The notes: a model not told the origin generated them from the sequence alone. A stretch of DNA of 64,000 nucleotides from Rhyacophila brunnea (GCA_022495005.1 JAGYXB010000462.1:186001-250000); one strand, 5' to 3'; positions 10,067 through 21,671 are shown, numbered from the stretch's first letter. Numbers and translations are program-made.

Positions 10067-11484
10067 TATCAGTGGTGCCAATTGGGAGGGTAATAACTCA
10101 ATCAAATGGCTTCGGATGTTGATTTCCACCTACGTGAGGATGAGTATAGCTGAGCGTTCTTTAATAGATTCTTAAAATTGGGTCTACTTAAGCTCATTCG
10201 GTGTTCTTCCATGCTTTTTAATTTTTATAATTTATACCTTATTATATCATTAGTAAAGATATTAATATGGCGTATCAAAATTTAAATTTTCTCAGCGAAA
10301 ATAAGAATCATCTCCTATAACGATATCAAGTTCTCATCTGTTATGTCACTGTTATTGTGTTACTGTTATGTGGCATGATTCGAGACAAAGCAGTCTCAAA
10401 TAAATTGTACAATTATTATTGTATCTGGGATATGGAAATTATTATAATGTCAACACTTGAATCCTTCAGTTGGCGCAGGGAATTCGTTTATTAAGTTCCA
10501 TCCACTACCACCCCACATACCACTAAATGATTTAGTAACTGAAAGTGTCCGAACACAGTAAATTAGTGAGTGGCACGTCAAAATGAACAGAGCACAACGT
10601 AACAAAGCAAAAATAAAATATAATGAAGAATTGGAGGAAAAAATTCTACGACAACTAATGAATGAGCTTGACTAAAGATAACGCGTTCAGACTTGTCTCG
10701 TGGCTTGTTTAGTATTTAGTGAGAGGTGGTGGGGGTCGCTACTTGACCGAAAAAATAGAACAAAATGGATCGACTCTACTAAATAATTTTACTTAATTAC
10801 TCGACTAAATTTGTTTGTTCATACAATATGTTAAGTTACTAAATTATTCGTCAGTCGACTAAATTACTCGATCAGTCCAAACCAGTCTTTACATTGAAAG
10901 CACTGGTCGAAGGTGGACGTCCAATGTGGATAGTTCCTGGCGGAACCATGCCTGTAAGCAGCATTTAACAAAGATGGACGCAGTTTGATAGATAATATAA
11001 TATCATATTTGTGTTCGTTTATTTTATATAACTTCCCTTAGTTGTAGGTATACAGACTTCCTCATTCTCGCTTGTAGATTTATTATTTATTTCTGATTGA
11101 ATTTAGTCATTGCTCGCTGACATAATTGTGTTCACTATTTGAAATTGTGAAATATAGGGAGTTCATACAATTTCTATGTGTTTTATTTTTCCAGTGTTCC
11201 CGCTAAACGTATGTTTCCATTTAAGAATGGGTACATATTTGAGACATTAGTGGCGCCCGCACATTTTCTCTATCCAGCGAGATTAATTACAGCGATCTTC
11301 AGAGACCACGTGTTTCGGGAATCGGATTTAACTTTAATAGATGCCGTAAATACACTTTGAGATAAGGTTTCAGGCTGAGATAGCTTAGAGTCATTACCTT
11401 ATAATTGTGGTTTCTCTGACCAAGAAATCACAATTATACAATTTTTATAACAGTTATTATGAATATTATATCGCTTTGTGATTG
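10067..11484. other. AT-rich region with possible LTR remnant
   Basis: Around 10330-10475 there is an LTR-like layout: 'ctcaaataaattg' as a possible polyadenylation signal, then '...tccttca' and 'gttggcgcaggg', similar to a TGG-initiated tRNA primer-binding site. A 30-codon frame (MNRAQRNKAKIKYNEEL..., 10583-10675) follows. No pol domains are present. This is a weak interpretation; the rest shows no gene. Confidence 0.25.
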
Positions 11485-11898
11485 TTAAATGGGAGAATCT
11501 TGCTGAAGTAGTGGATCATCATCAATATTAAAATATGTAATCACTTCATCATATTCTTCAATCATTGACATCGTCAATGTATGGCAACTGTACCTTATAC
11601 GTAATCCAGAATCAGCAAAGCTATCGTCACCAGTGTACCTCATCTCATATTCACTTCCACTAAAGTTTTCCTTTACTCTACACTTAAAGTTACTTACAAC
11701 TTAACCATGAAATTGCGAAGATTTAGTTTCATATACTGCGCATGAATTACATGGGGTAAATAAATTGAATTTAATAAAGTTTATAAGGGTAGATGTAGGG
11801 ACTTCCTTAATAAATAAATTCGTAAGGGTTCGCTGTGTTGTTGAAGGTGTAACTATGGCGAAACCTGAGCTCGTACCTAGCTCACCACAATAGCTCAC
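11485..11898 (-). pseudogene. Unidentified coding-like open region with one stop
   Basis: Two stretches in the same minus-strand frame (11898-11704 and 11700-11485) are separated by a single TAA at 11701-11703. The second half encodes an acidic, normally composed segment (NFSGSEYEMRYTGDDSF, then a CHTLTMSMIEEYDEV stretch, ending LLQQDSPI). A GTAAGT lies just after the internal stop on the same strand, so it might be exonic sequence. I do not recognise the family; it could be a decayed transposon ORF or a host-gene remnant. Confidence 0.3.
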
Positions 11899-11934
11899 TG
11901 TACACTGATAGAGTCACGGAAAGCAAGACTACTA

Positions 11935-12240
11935 TGCTAAGTCAGGGCCAAGCTGGCCCAAGGTTAACTGATTTGTTCAAGGCCGTGTGGCGCCTTATAT
12001 TCCCAACCAAGCGACTCTCTCCTCGCCGTCCAGCTGACACGGCCGATGCGCGACGCTAAGGCCGCATCGATAGCGGGGACGCGCTGTGGTGGGGGGCGCC
12101 CGCGTTGACTGTAGGCGACGGCCGCGGTGCGAGTGAGAAAGTATTCGGAGGTCCGCGCTATAAGTTATTATTTCCGAGTGCTCTCAAATAAAGCCTATTG
12201 CATGGTTTTCTTTTGTTCGGCGTCACTCTAACTTCATCAT
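11935..12240. other. GC-rich island, possible solo LTR
   Basis: A 300-bp GC-rich block in AT-rich surroundings, ending with 'gcgctataagtta' and 'ctcaaataaagcctattg' (TATA-like and AATAAA signals on the plus strand). Such a layout is common in LTRs. No matching second LTR, primer site or TG...CA ends with target duplication could be established. Confidence 0.3.
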
Positions 12241-12507
12241 ATTTTCCATGTAAACTTTCGAGCTTCACGCTTATGTGGTCTGTTTAAAAGACATGTTTTT
12301 GATGTTTTAAATGCATGCCGTAGGAACTAAATTTAGTAGGTACAAAATGAACTTTTCAATATTTTGTTAAGTATAAATTACTGTCATGCTACTTCTGGTC
12401 CTACAGAATATAGATTTTTTTTTCTAATTTAAATACATATTTGTATTCCAAAAGTTAATTTGATTACCTACTGTCATTAAACGAAAATACCCTAGGGAGA
12501 TAACGTT

Positions 12508-12815
12508 CCAAATTCCAAATCAGTAATCTAAAAATATCCCCGACTAATTGTTGACAAGGTCTGCATTGAAACAATATTATAAATAACATTTCGTAAGCGG
12601 TATTTTGCAAAGGGCAAACCCTAGGTAAAAATTCCTACTGTTACCAAAAAAAAGGAAGGCCCTGGTGCCCGACAGTTTCAAATTCCAGATCAACAATTTA
12701 GCAACAAAAATATCCAGCTCCCCTGAAGAATGTTTAGAACCTCTGACTTACACGAAAATATTACAAATAACATTTCGTAAACGGTCATTCACAAAGATGC
12801 ATTTTTTACCTGGCC
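12508..12815. repeat. Diverged tandem duplication (unit about 150 bp)
   Basis: 12508-12640 and 12672-12815 share, in the same order, 'caaattccaaatca/caaattccagatca', 'aaaaatatcc', 'caatattataaataacatttcgtaa' and a '...cggt.tt.ca' end. The second copy is interrupted by substitutions only. No coding function is seen. Confidence 0.6.
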
Positions 12816-12879
12816 CGAGGATAGAAGCGACCGGTCCCAAATGTTTGTCCTGTTAGTCAGTGACCTGCTTCTTTCTCTT

Positions 12880-13440
12880 CCCTCATGTAGAATGGACCCG
12901 CCAAAAATTAAAAGATGCCTTTTAAAATAGCAGCAGTCCGAATCTACCTACGATCGCGGGGTGACACACAAGTTCTTAACCGGCTAAGGCCGCGCGCCCG
13001 CGGATGGCGAGAAAGTGACGCGTGGATTCGCCCGCCTGCCGATTATTACGTCTCGAATCACGCGCGGTTATCGATAAATATCAAAGTGCCCGCGAAACTA
13101 AATTAAATAATGTGTAAACACGTCTTTGTGAAAAAGAATGCAAAGTGAAGTGTTGTCTATTTGAATGCCGCGTGCCGGCTGGCCACCGACATGCTTCGCG
13201 TAAACCCTGTCGATTAAATGTTACTTTATCTCAGTCATGCTGAACCCTTTTATTTCTAACTTGTACAATTTAATGTAATTGAATATATTCTCCGCGCGGA
13301 GGTTTTTGAATCGAAGATGTGTTTTATATAAATTAAACCCCGTGATGTCACACCTCCCTCAATCGAAGTGATGCCTTTGAAGAATCCTGCCAGTATACAT
13401 GTGGGTTCCACCCTTCTTTTCGGTATCACTACCTACCGGG
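12880..13440 (+). repeat. Dispersed repeat copy 1 (GC-rich head plus body)
   Basis: The body (13098-13440) matches 23315-23645: 'gtgtaaacacgt', 'aatgcaaagtgaagtgt', 'gttactttatctcagtcatgctgaaccctt' and later 'gatgtcacac' and 'cggtatcactacctacc' occur in the same order and orientation. A third, shorter copy lies at 13955-14060. The preceding 12950-13090 is GC-rich. It could be part of an LTR element, but no protein motif supports that. Confidence 0.65.
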
Positions 13441-13954
13441 ATTCGGCGAAGGTCGGAGTCGCCGGCATTTTTTTTAGCAAAACCTTCCCCTCGCTCTCTG
13501 ACCGCACGGTTTCACTATCTATTAGAAGGGAGATTTTTCTCAAAAATAATATAAGACGTCAGTAACGATACGACATCGAAGTCAGATATTCGACCCCTCG
13601 TCCGCCGGCCGTCCTCGGCATGGCAGACGCCCAAGCCTTATTCGGTCTATTATTCCCGTGTTAATAAATATTCGTATAACCCCTACCACGCAAGATCGTA
13701 ATAAATAAAAGTTCTCCAGTGAAACGACGGGTGAATACTGTGAAAGGTGACAAAAATAAACCCACCCTTGAAATGCTGGCGCCGTAGAAATTAATAGTGC
13801 CGCGGCAATGGACCCGTAATAATAACATGTCTAATATAAAGATCTTCGATGTAACCTCTATTGTAAAATTATCATTGTTTGCCCATGTGTTAGTCTAAAT
13901 AAATTGCTATTCTGCACAGAATTATAAATCAAAAATATGTGTAATCAATAATTA

Positions 13955-14060
13955 TGTCCCATGATGTCCGCACCTCGAACCAAAGTAATGCTGATGAAGG
14001 GTTCTACCAGCCTATACATGTGAGTTCTTCTTCTCGGTATTACTACTTACAAAAATAAAA
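13955..14060 (+). repeat. Dispersed repeat, short copy
   Basis: It repeats 'catgatgtc...caaccgaagtaatgctgatgaag' and 'acatgtgagttcttcttct.cggtattactac' as in 23540-23640 and 13340-13435. Confidence 0.6.
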
Positions 14061-14094
14061 TACTGTCAAATTTGTCAATCGCTAGGTTGGCTAT

Positions 14095-14960
14095 TTTTTT
14101 GTTGCGCATAACTTACAAAAGGGCTGTCAACTCGAGCTGTGATACTGCGCACACTTTTTTGATTTTATGATCAATATGGTTTGGCAAATTATAATGAACG
14201 CTTGAACAATGATGCCAAATTATCCAAATTTACTTTTAAAATCAGTATGTAGTCGATTTGCGCAACTTATAGACGTTTTACCGCAAAATTTCATTCAGCG
14301 ATGATGCTCATTTTTGGTTTAACGGAGTGATTAATACGCAAAATTGCCACAAATATAGTGAGGCCAATCCAGAAGAGATACTACAGTCTTCATTACATCC
14401 ACAAAATTGCACCATTGGTGCGAATTACATTCTGGTGGCATCATCGGACCTTATTTCTTCAAAAATAAGATCTTAGCTCACGTTACAATCAATGAAGATC
14501 GATACAGGACCATTAGCAATATTTTTTTATATAAATATACATGATATTAATCTGGACTAGATAATATGGTTCCAACTGGATGGCGTTATGTGCTATTATG
14601 GCGACCGCAGTCATCAACTTATTGAAATCCAAATTTGGCGATAAGTTCATTTCGAGAAATGGACCTGTCAAATTAGTCGCTACGGTTGTGCGATTTGACA
14701 CCTCTGGACTATTACCGGTAAGGCTACGCAAATCCACTGGTTTATGATGATAAATCAGTAACAATTGACGCCTTCGAAACCAACATTGTTAGTGCTATTC
14801 GTAATATTATAGGTACGGTCAGAAGTGATATAAAAATGACCCAAAACTAGGCGTTCAGAATGCGCTTCATCAAGAACAGCCGTCGCGATGGCCATAATAC
14901 GCCCGAAATCATTTTCAAATGTTAATGCCTTTAGACTTTAGAATAAAAAAAATGATTTAG
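14095..14960 (+). pseudogene. Decayed Tc1/IS630-type transposase
   Basis: Scattered in three frames are segments in the order expected of insect DDE transposases related to Tc1/mariner: FSDDAHFWFNGVINTQNC (14295-14350, with the first catalytic Asp), SEANPEEILQ, LHPQNCTIG (about 14396), a WFQLDGV-like block near 14565 (second Asp), and a C-terminal RDGHNTPEIIF block at 14885-14915. Many stops and frameshifts are present and no terminal repeats are evident. It is an old dead copy. Confidence 0.65.
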
Positions 14961-15858
14961 AGTAGCCTTTTTGTGGTATTTTTTAAAATTTCCAGTTGTA
15001 TCAAGCTTAAAAAATAACCTTTATAAACATAATATTATTCTGGTGAACTATTTTTCCGTTTCGCGGAAAATTCTACACAACAATTTGTACAACATTTAGT
15101 AGAATATGTATATAGGTAGGTGTCTTAACACAAGGTCACTAGGTAGGTACGTATTTGGATATTATGTGTAGCTCCAAAATTCGTTTGAGGTTTTTATTTA
15201 TTGAATGGGTTTTGGGTAATTGTTATTGCATTAATAAATGTAAGAATATTTTTTAACAGAGATTTATTTGTTGATGACATTGAAATTTTACAAAAGTATA
15301 GATTTATAAAGGCTCAAATGATAATTATTGATCAGTAAAATTATTGATCATATTGTGACAAAGATAGATATAGAGATTATAGGTATAAAAATATAATTGA
15401 AGTTATTTTTATGGAATTATTGAATTGAATACAAAAACACCAAAATAATAATTATAAAATGTCCAGTGTGTCAAAATGATTTCAACTGATAAGTGATATA
15501 ATAATATATTTTGATACGTTAAACAAAATATTTTATAGTATATAATATTAGTTGACAGTTTGTTATACTTGTGTGTACAAAGAGTACCTGTATAGTAGTA
15601 AGATAGACACTAGATGTATTTCGCACAATATCCAGTTAGAAATTGACTGAAATTAGTAGTTTGTGAAAACAACGCATGTGAATTATTGACTCTTAAACAT
15701 TAATGACTTCTGATACAGGGATAATTTTATCAGGTGGAATTCATTATGAAAAATTGAATGTTGATTTAACTGTAGATCTATAAATAAGTCAGATACATTG
15801 TACCTACTTGTTGCTTTAGAGTTTCTTGGAGTATTTGAATGAATACCTTAATTAAGAA

Positions 15859-16329
15859 TTACGCTTTTAATAAGGGAGGTATCAAATAGGCGTCATAATT
15901 CGTCTCTAATGAGGTAAAGACTTCCCTTGCTAGTTTTGCTTGAGCGGCCTTTATACAATCATCTTTGATTGCATCAGACCGAGCATTACATACATCACTG
16001 GCATCTTTAGTACATTTGTAACATTTTTGTAAATCATTCTTGGCATTATTTACAGCATTGTTTATCATGGTAACTGTTGAGGCTTGAATGACATCGTCTG
16101 AACAAGTACCATCGTAGAAACAATCTCTAATTGATGTAACTGGGATAACACGTGGCGCTATACATTTTGGACATATCATTGTACAATCGCAGTATCCACA
16201 TGAAATTTCCCTCATGCTCTGTCTACTACTTTGGGATGGTAGTTTATTAGGAAGAACCATAGTTCTGAGCCTTTCAAAAAGATTTTGAATAATATTCAAA
16301 GGAACAGGTTTAGTATACTGCGCATATCG
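15859..16329 (-). CDS. Exon 4: cysteine-rich terminal exon
   Basis: The acceptor 'attcattttttag' at 16341-16330 precedes 156 open codons and a TAA. It starts RYAQYTKPVPLNIIQ and holds a dense cluster CGYCDCTMICPKC, single cysteines in RDCFYDGTC, a CYKC pair, and VC/DC further on (11 in all). The C-terminal third (NNAVNNAKNDLQ... to AKLAREV) looks helical; it ends IPPLLKA. Even cysteine spacing suggests disulphides in a secreted protein. A canonical AATAAA on this strand is not seen until about 15268-15263. Confidence 0.75.
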   Translation of the reverse strand, partial: RYAQYTKPVPLNIIQNLFERLRTMVLPNKLPSQSSRQSMREISCGYCDCTMICPKCIAPRVIPVTSIRDCFYDGTCSDDVIQASTVTMINNAVNNAKNDLQKCYKCTKDASDVCNARSDAIKDDCIKAAQAKLAREVFTSLETNYDAYLIPPLLKA

Positions 16330-19300
16330 CTAAAAAATGAATATTCATCAGTATAAGAATATTCGTCATCAAAATTATAATATGTGAGAAATGATATCAA
16401 TACTATTATGATAAGGTCTCATTCATTAGACTGAGAACACATTGCATCGCACTATAGGTATGTAGGTATACGGACATAGAGAAGACCGTTATTATTTAAA
16501 TATATACCATTATGGATTTCTCTGAATGGTTTATTAAGTTTTTGCCTTAGTAACAATCATTATGCTATACGCAATCTAAATATGTATAAGAACCAACGCT
16601 CGAAATGGAAAAGTTTACGAACCGGAGCGCTCGACAATTTATTGAAGATATTTTCATAGTTAATTTTATGGGTATTTTATAAAAACAGGTGTTAAACTTT
16701 CTATTATATGCCATATCTAGCTCAGAAGGTCAAAATATTTTTTCCACGAGACGGACCGATAATTTTACCGATTTCACGAACCATAAATATATCTGTTTCT
16801 AAATGTATTTATACTGCCGTACTAAGCACAGAGGCCGTAACTGACGTATTTAGTTATTTTTATATATTTAGATTCTGCAGAGTTTTTGTATAAGATCGGT
16901 AAATAAGTCCAAGCCGTAACTGCTATAGTTATGGAGAAATCAAGGTTTTTAATAGCCGTATTTACGGACTTTGAGAAAAAAACCAGATAACATGATAACT
17001 AGATACTAAGCGATTCGGTTGTAACTATCGTTTACTAAAGGATAATAGCCGTAATATCCTTTAGTTTTTCTCACTTACGCCCAGAATGGCCTAGTATCGC
17101 TGTAGTTGCGGCCATAATGCTTTAGTAATAATACTGTGTGTTGATGATACTGTTGATTGTTATTCCATGACTGCAGCAGCCGTATTCGAGATATTTGACA
17201 GTTCCAGTGTAAACTTAGTGATTTTATAACAGTGTATTTAGTGTGTTTTTGAAGATAATTGCAGTCATAATATGTTATATTTGTATTGAAGTGTCTTTTA
17301 TAATTACCAGTAATTACTTCGCTTTGGCTTATTTATGCAAAGTAAGTAAATATGTGTCATTTTACGTAGCCAATAATTGTATAAAATTTCCGTATGAATG
17401 TATCCATTGTTAACATGAAATTTATAATAATAAATGTAATGAGCAGAATGTTTTTTTATATAAAACGTATTGAAAGAGGTCTCATTCTATATTTTTACAT
17501 AAACTATTATATAAGTAATAGGTTATATTCAGTATTTTATTGTTTGATCAGATTAATAACAATAATTTGATTATTTTGTTTTGAAAATGAATTTACAAAG
17601 TAGAAGATGGAAGATGTTAAGTATAGCGTGCAATTTAATATCAGTAAATAACCATGATTTTAAGTGATATCAACCACTGTTAACATTATTAGTTCGCGTT
17701 AACATTTTTAGTAAGCAAGTAACGACCCTAAACTAGACGGCATTCAAACCGATAAAATAAAGTTGAAGATATATATCCAAATTGATAACCCTGAAGTTTA
17801 AGATATTATTTTTTTACTAAGAAAGGAGAAATAAGAAAAAGAATAATGTTTAAGAATTCAGTTAATGAAAGGGAACACAAAAAATAAAAGGTTACACCGC
17901 GTAATAATAGAAAGTTGTGGATATAATTGGAAAAAAGTGACATATCCGTATAAATATCAACCAAAGAAATAATATACGTATACAATTACTTATTTTAGAT
18001 TTCGACTAACTTGTATTACTACTCTTTTTAACTTATATGACTGATTTTCTGTTCTTTGCTATATTTTATATTAATTTCAATAAATTGTTATACAATATTA
18101 TGATGTTAAAGATCCTAAACCATTATATTTTATTATCCTAAATAAATTCTAAATATCATTCTTTTCCATTTAATTTCATTTATAGTCTAAAAAAGATAAT
18201 TGTAGTAAAAAGTAGAAAAAATATGTAGATACGCCCAAGTTACCTTAGTATGGTCTAAGAAAAGCTTTATATGGAGGAAGGCGTAAGTACATTTTTTGTA
18301 CGAAAAATAACATAAATTAAAATTTCAAGGTATGTAAACAAATCATAAACCAAAATTAAGTATTATAGGCAAATCAAATAAATAACAAGTACTCAAGTAT
18401 TAGCAGGAAAAGTAAAATAATATGGGAGCTCAGATCTCCCACTTGCTAAAATGCAGATACGGTCTCTGTGCTTAGAAGAGCAGTATACCTAGTAATATTT
18501 TGTAATACATTGATATTAACACGTGAACTTACCAAGATGGATGAGTCTCTTAAATATGTGGGTAGTTGTTGATAAATTGACGAATCCTATTAAATAAACA
18601 ATTTCGTCATAATAATTATTTATAGTCGCTATAAAAACGCACCATTTTTTTAAAGCAGCTCTCTTAAAAATATAAAAATAAAATATTACAGATTATAGAA
18701 TATACTTATAGAATATCAAATAAATTCGGACATAGAATACAACAATTATCTTGTATCTGCATATTATCTTTTTTGACCATCTCCGATCATAAGAAGATCG
18801 TATGGGCCTCCAAATAGTGGAGGTTTGTATTAACAGATTTTTGTTTCTACTAAAAATGGATGTTAGCCACTTGCTAAATCATTAGGTCCATACTCTGACT
18901 CCAAACACACATTAAAAAACAATATGTGTATTTTTCAGACCCAGGATTCGAGCCTGGGACCCACGACCTAATAATCCGCTCGGCCATTAAAGACATCACA
19001 ATAAAATAATATATTTTTTAAATTTAGGTTATAAGATATGTAAAAAGATTAATAAATTCAACCCCATTCGCCAAAACGAAATCTCCAAATCTAACAAAAC
19101 ATACTCTTCTTCTTTATGAGCTATACATTATTAAGATCTTCGTTGCATTATAGTTTATTTTTATTTAAGGACAGCCATGGCCAACCTATTTATGCTAACG
19201 TGCCAGACAAATACGTACGAACGATTTATAATGGTGGGATATAAACTAGAAAAATAGTAGATATCATATTATATAATAGCTATTAGTACTATTATACATT

Positions 19301-21616
19301 TACAGGAATGTACCTATTTTATTAGCGACTCCCATCAAGTTATACTGAAAATACTATTTCATTAAACAATTCTTATACACGCAAGATGTTCCACAAAGTC
19401 ACAAAATGATACATAGGTACTGGTAAAGCTGCAAAAGTGGTAAACTGTCGTATATTAATCATTATCAAAACAATGGAAACACCACTATGAAACTAGTTCG
19501 TATTAAAATAATTAATGTTATTTGGATGACAGTCAAAGATTTTTTTTTACTGTGGTAAAAGGTTGATAAGCCTAAATTGAAACTCAAATTCAAATACAAA
19601 TATTAAGTTATTAATGTGATTTAATAAAACGCAATCTCCCAGGTCAAAACCGTTACTAAAAAGGTGTCATGCAAGTAGCGCACCCCGCTCGCCCAGCGGT
19701 TCGCAACCTCAATAATTATCCTTCAGTCGTTCGCGGACAGCGCGTTCATAATGTCGTCTGTCCCGGTTCTGATTGTCAACGTTCCGTAATTTCTTTATTC
19801 ATACTTAGGCATCCACATTACTATATGAATTCATAAATTCGGCAGCCAACACGCTAAAGCATGTTACATGTATAATAATTTTAGCCATCAGGGTTTAAGT
19901 ATTTATTGATAATAATTAAAAACCCAAGATTAAATCTGTTAGGCATACTAATTAACAAGTTAAAAGGTACGAATACTTTTTTAATTGTGCTAGTAAGTAC
20001 CTACCTATATTTATTGTACTTATTCCACTTTTATTTAATATCTGGACCAGTTTCGTCCGCCTTAGAGGGACATTTTTGACTAAAGAATATTCAACACAAC
20101 AGGCATTAGCCAAAAATTTATACCTATTAATCTCTAGGACTTCTTGTTTATCCAACTTTTTAGGTTTCAGATACAAATGTCGGTTTCTAATTTTTTAATG
20201 ATGTTAAAATAATGATTATTTAAAAATAAATGATTGGGTAACAAAAGAAGAAGACTCATTTTAATTTTTTGCATAAGCTAAATTTAATCATTTTAATTAC
20301 TAAGTATTATTGACATAATATTATTTGATATGATACTTCAATGTATTGGTTAATTGTTTTTGTCACTTTTTGAATTTGTTATTATAAAATACCCGTTGTG
20401 TCGAATATTATTTAGTTGAAAATGTCCCTCTGAGGCGGACAAAACCGGTCAGATATTAAATAAAAGAGGAATAAGTACGATACAAAATTTGCGTTTTATT
20501 AAATCATTAAAATAATTAATAATAATAGGGTCAATTAATTTTTTTACAACCACAATATAAAAATATGTTTAATAAAATAAAAGAACTCACTTGCGATTCA
20601 GCAGTTTGAAACTAACAAAAGAAAAATGTTATTATTATTTTTTCAACGCTGTATACACCTCTACATTGGATTTTGTTTGAAAGCAGCCTATAAAAATATA
20701 TTCATACAATATACATGACATATTACGTTATGCAGTATCTGTATTATTAAATGAATTAGGGCACACACTAAGAAAAATTCTTATTGTGTTCCCTAATTCA
20801 TTTAATAATACAATAATTAATAACTATATAATTTAATTAGGTAGTACTTATATGAAAATTTATCACGATTACATAACATTAAAAATAATTATTGTTTAGA
20901 TTTGTTTTGTGGTTATTATGTTAAAGATTAATAAACTTAATTTCATTAGCCAAAATAAATACTCAAAACCTAACATTACATTGATGTATGTGGTGCAACC
21001 CGATCGTTTCAATAATTTATTATTAACCAGCAAATGGCATTGTTTAAATGTAATACGAATGTATATTTTTAAATCTTTTGTACCTTCGCCAATACAAGTA
21101 AAAACGATAATATTTTCATTTTTAAAAGCAGATATAAAAGAAATTGTGATAGTAAATTTTAGTTTCTTAAAAAATATCGATCGGTAGTTTTGAACAGTTG
21201 ATCAAAATTTACGGTACATGTGGATACCTTGCTATACCATTGTTTATATTAACGTTTTACTCAGTATTTTTTAGAAACAAGTATTTATTTAGCTGGATTT
21301 TTTTAAACAAAATCTACGAAGAAACGTGTACACATAGGCACCATTTATTTATATTTGTCGATTATTATTGTAGGTATAAAACCTCTATAGAAGGCAGCCA
21401 TGATCTACAGTCTCTTTTTTATAGAGTGACTTATTTTATTTATCAAGATGTATCTAGACTTTATTAAATCATGAAACATGGTACCGATGTTTAAAAAATT
21501 TGAGTTTGTTTAATAATTATATAAGAAATATACACAATATTTTAATAACATATGTTTACGAAAAATCTTACTTGTGCAAGGCACATAGCCATGAAGATGA
21601 ATACAAGTTTCGCCAT
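15859..21616 (-). CDS. Secreted cysteine-rich micro-exon gene (four exons)
   Basis: Proposed structure (minus strand): exon 1 21616-21572, exon 2 20611-20591, exon 3 18586-18533, exon 4 16329-15859. Every intron is GT-AG and every exon is in phase 0, giving about 196 residues. Exons 1-2 encode a signal peptide (MAKLVFIFMAMCLAQ then FQTAESQ), with likely cleavage around AES|Q, so the product should enter the secretory pathway. The mature part is about 174 residues with 11 cysteines, all in exon 4, and a helical C-terminal half. A TATA box stands 56 bp upstream of the ATG. Tiny phase-0 exons and a signal peptide recall aphid salivary-gland effector genes (bicycle genes being the known micro-exon family), but CYC motifs and a many-exon structure are lacking. 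Function is unknown; extra micro-exons may have been missed. Confidence 0.7.
16342..18532. other. Intron 3 of the secreted-protein gene
   Basis: AT-rich. The 16900-17110 part contains GC-richer diverged internal repeats ('agccgtaa', 'ctagtatcgctgtagttg'). A possible extra micro-exon near 17070-17090 (before a GTAAGT on the minus strand) has a weak acceptor and was not accepted. Confidence 0.4.
18533..18586 (-). CDS. Exon 3: 54-nt micro-exon
   Basis: The acceptor 'tttatttaatag' precedes 54 nt encoding DSSIYQQLPTYLRDSSIL, followed by the consensus donor GTAAGT. Phase 0 on both sides and open in the joined frame. Confidence 0.6.
18781..18992 (-). mobile_element. tRNA-derived SINE (in intron 2)
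   Basis: Read on the minus strand, an A-box-like TGGCCGAGCGG is followed by a T-arm-like CCAGG CTCGAAT CCTGG (B box), then a shared body ('ggagtcagagtatggaccta', 'caagtggct', 'aaacctccact...ggagg'). The head resembles tRNA-Ser/Leu. The same element occurs at 42543-42775. It lies in intron 2 of the secreted-protein gene, on the same strand. Confidence 0.75.
20016..20478. repeat. Inverted-repeat element, 88-bp arms (in intron 2)
   Basis: 20016-20103 and 20392-20478 are inverted copies differing at about a dozen positions ('gtacttattcc...ttttatttaatatctg' ... 'gtccgcctyagagggacatt' ... 'caacacaac'). The loop of about 290 bp is AT-rich with no ORF. It looks like a non-autonomous DNA element; no target duplication is clear. 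Confidence 0.7.
20591..20611 (-). CDS. Exon 2: 21-nt micro-exon
   Basis: The acceptor 'tttttcttttgttag' (strong pyrimidine tract) precedes 21 nt encoding FQTAESQ, followed by the donor GTGAGT. It supplies the end of the signal peptide and a plausible cleavage site. It is too short to be found by ORF length. Confidence 0.6.
20741..20811. repeat. Perfect 21-bp hairpin in intron 1
   Basis: 'gtattattaaatgaattagg' plus one g (20741-20761) pairs 21/21 with 20791-20811, and the adjoining 'cacaca' / 'tgtgt' extends the stem imperfectly. The loop is about 20 nt. It could fold as RNA from either strand. AT-rich stems are common in this DNA, so a small-RNA role is only a possibility. Confidence 0.5.
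21572..21616 (-). CDS. Exon 1: signal peptide start
   Basis: ATG at 21616, 15 codons MAKLVFIFMAMCLAQ, then the donor GTAAGA. The hydrophobic core VFIFMAMCLA after a Lys is a classic signal peptide h-region. The exon ends exactly in phase 0. Confidence 0.7.
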
Positions 21617-21671
21617 ATTGTCTCGATTGATAGACTTGAAGAGGTGAATGAATATTTCTGGCAAATTTCTT

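Noticed and set aside
17050..17100. Possible additional 12- or 21-nt micro-exon of the secreted-protein gene (before GTAAGT on the minus strand)
   Set aside because: The 21-nt version contains a stop in phase 0 and the 12-nt version has a poor acceptor; the area is an internal repeat.
18238..18255. Micro-exon-like segment between 'agcttttcttag' and 'gtaact' on the minus strand
   Set aside because: Good acceptor, but the 11-nt length breaks the frame and longer versions hit a stop.
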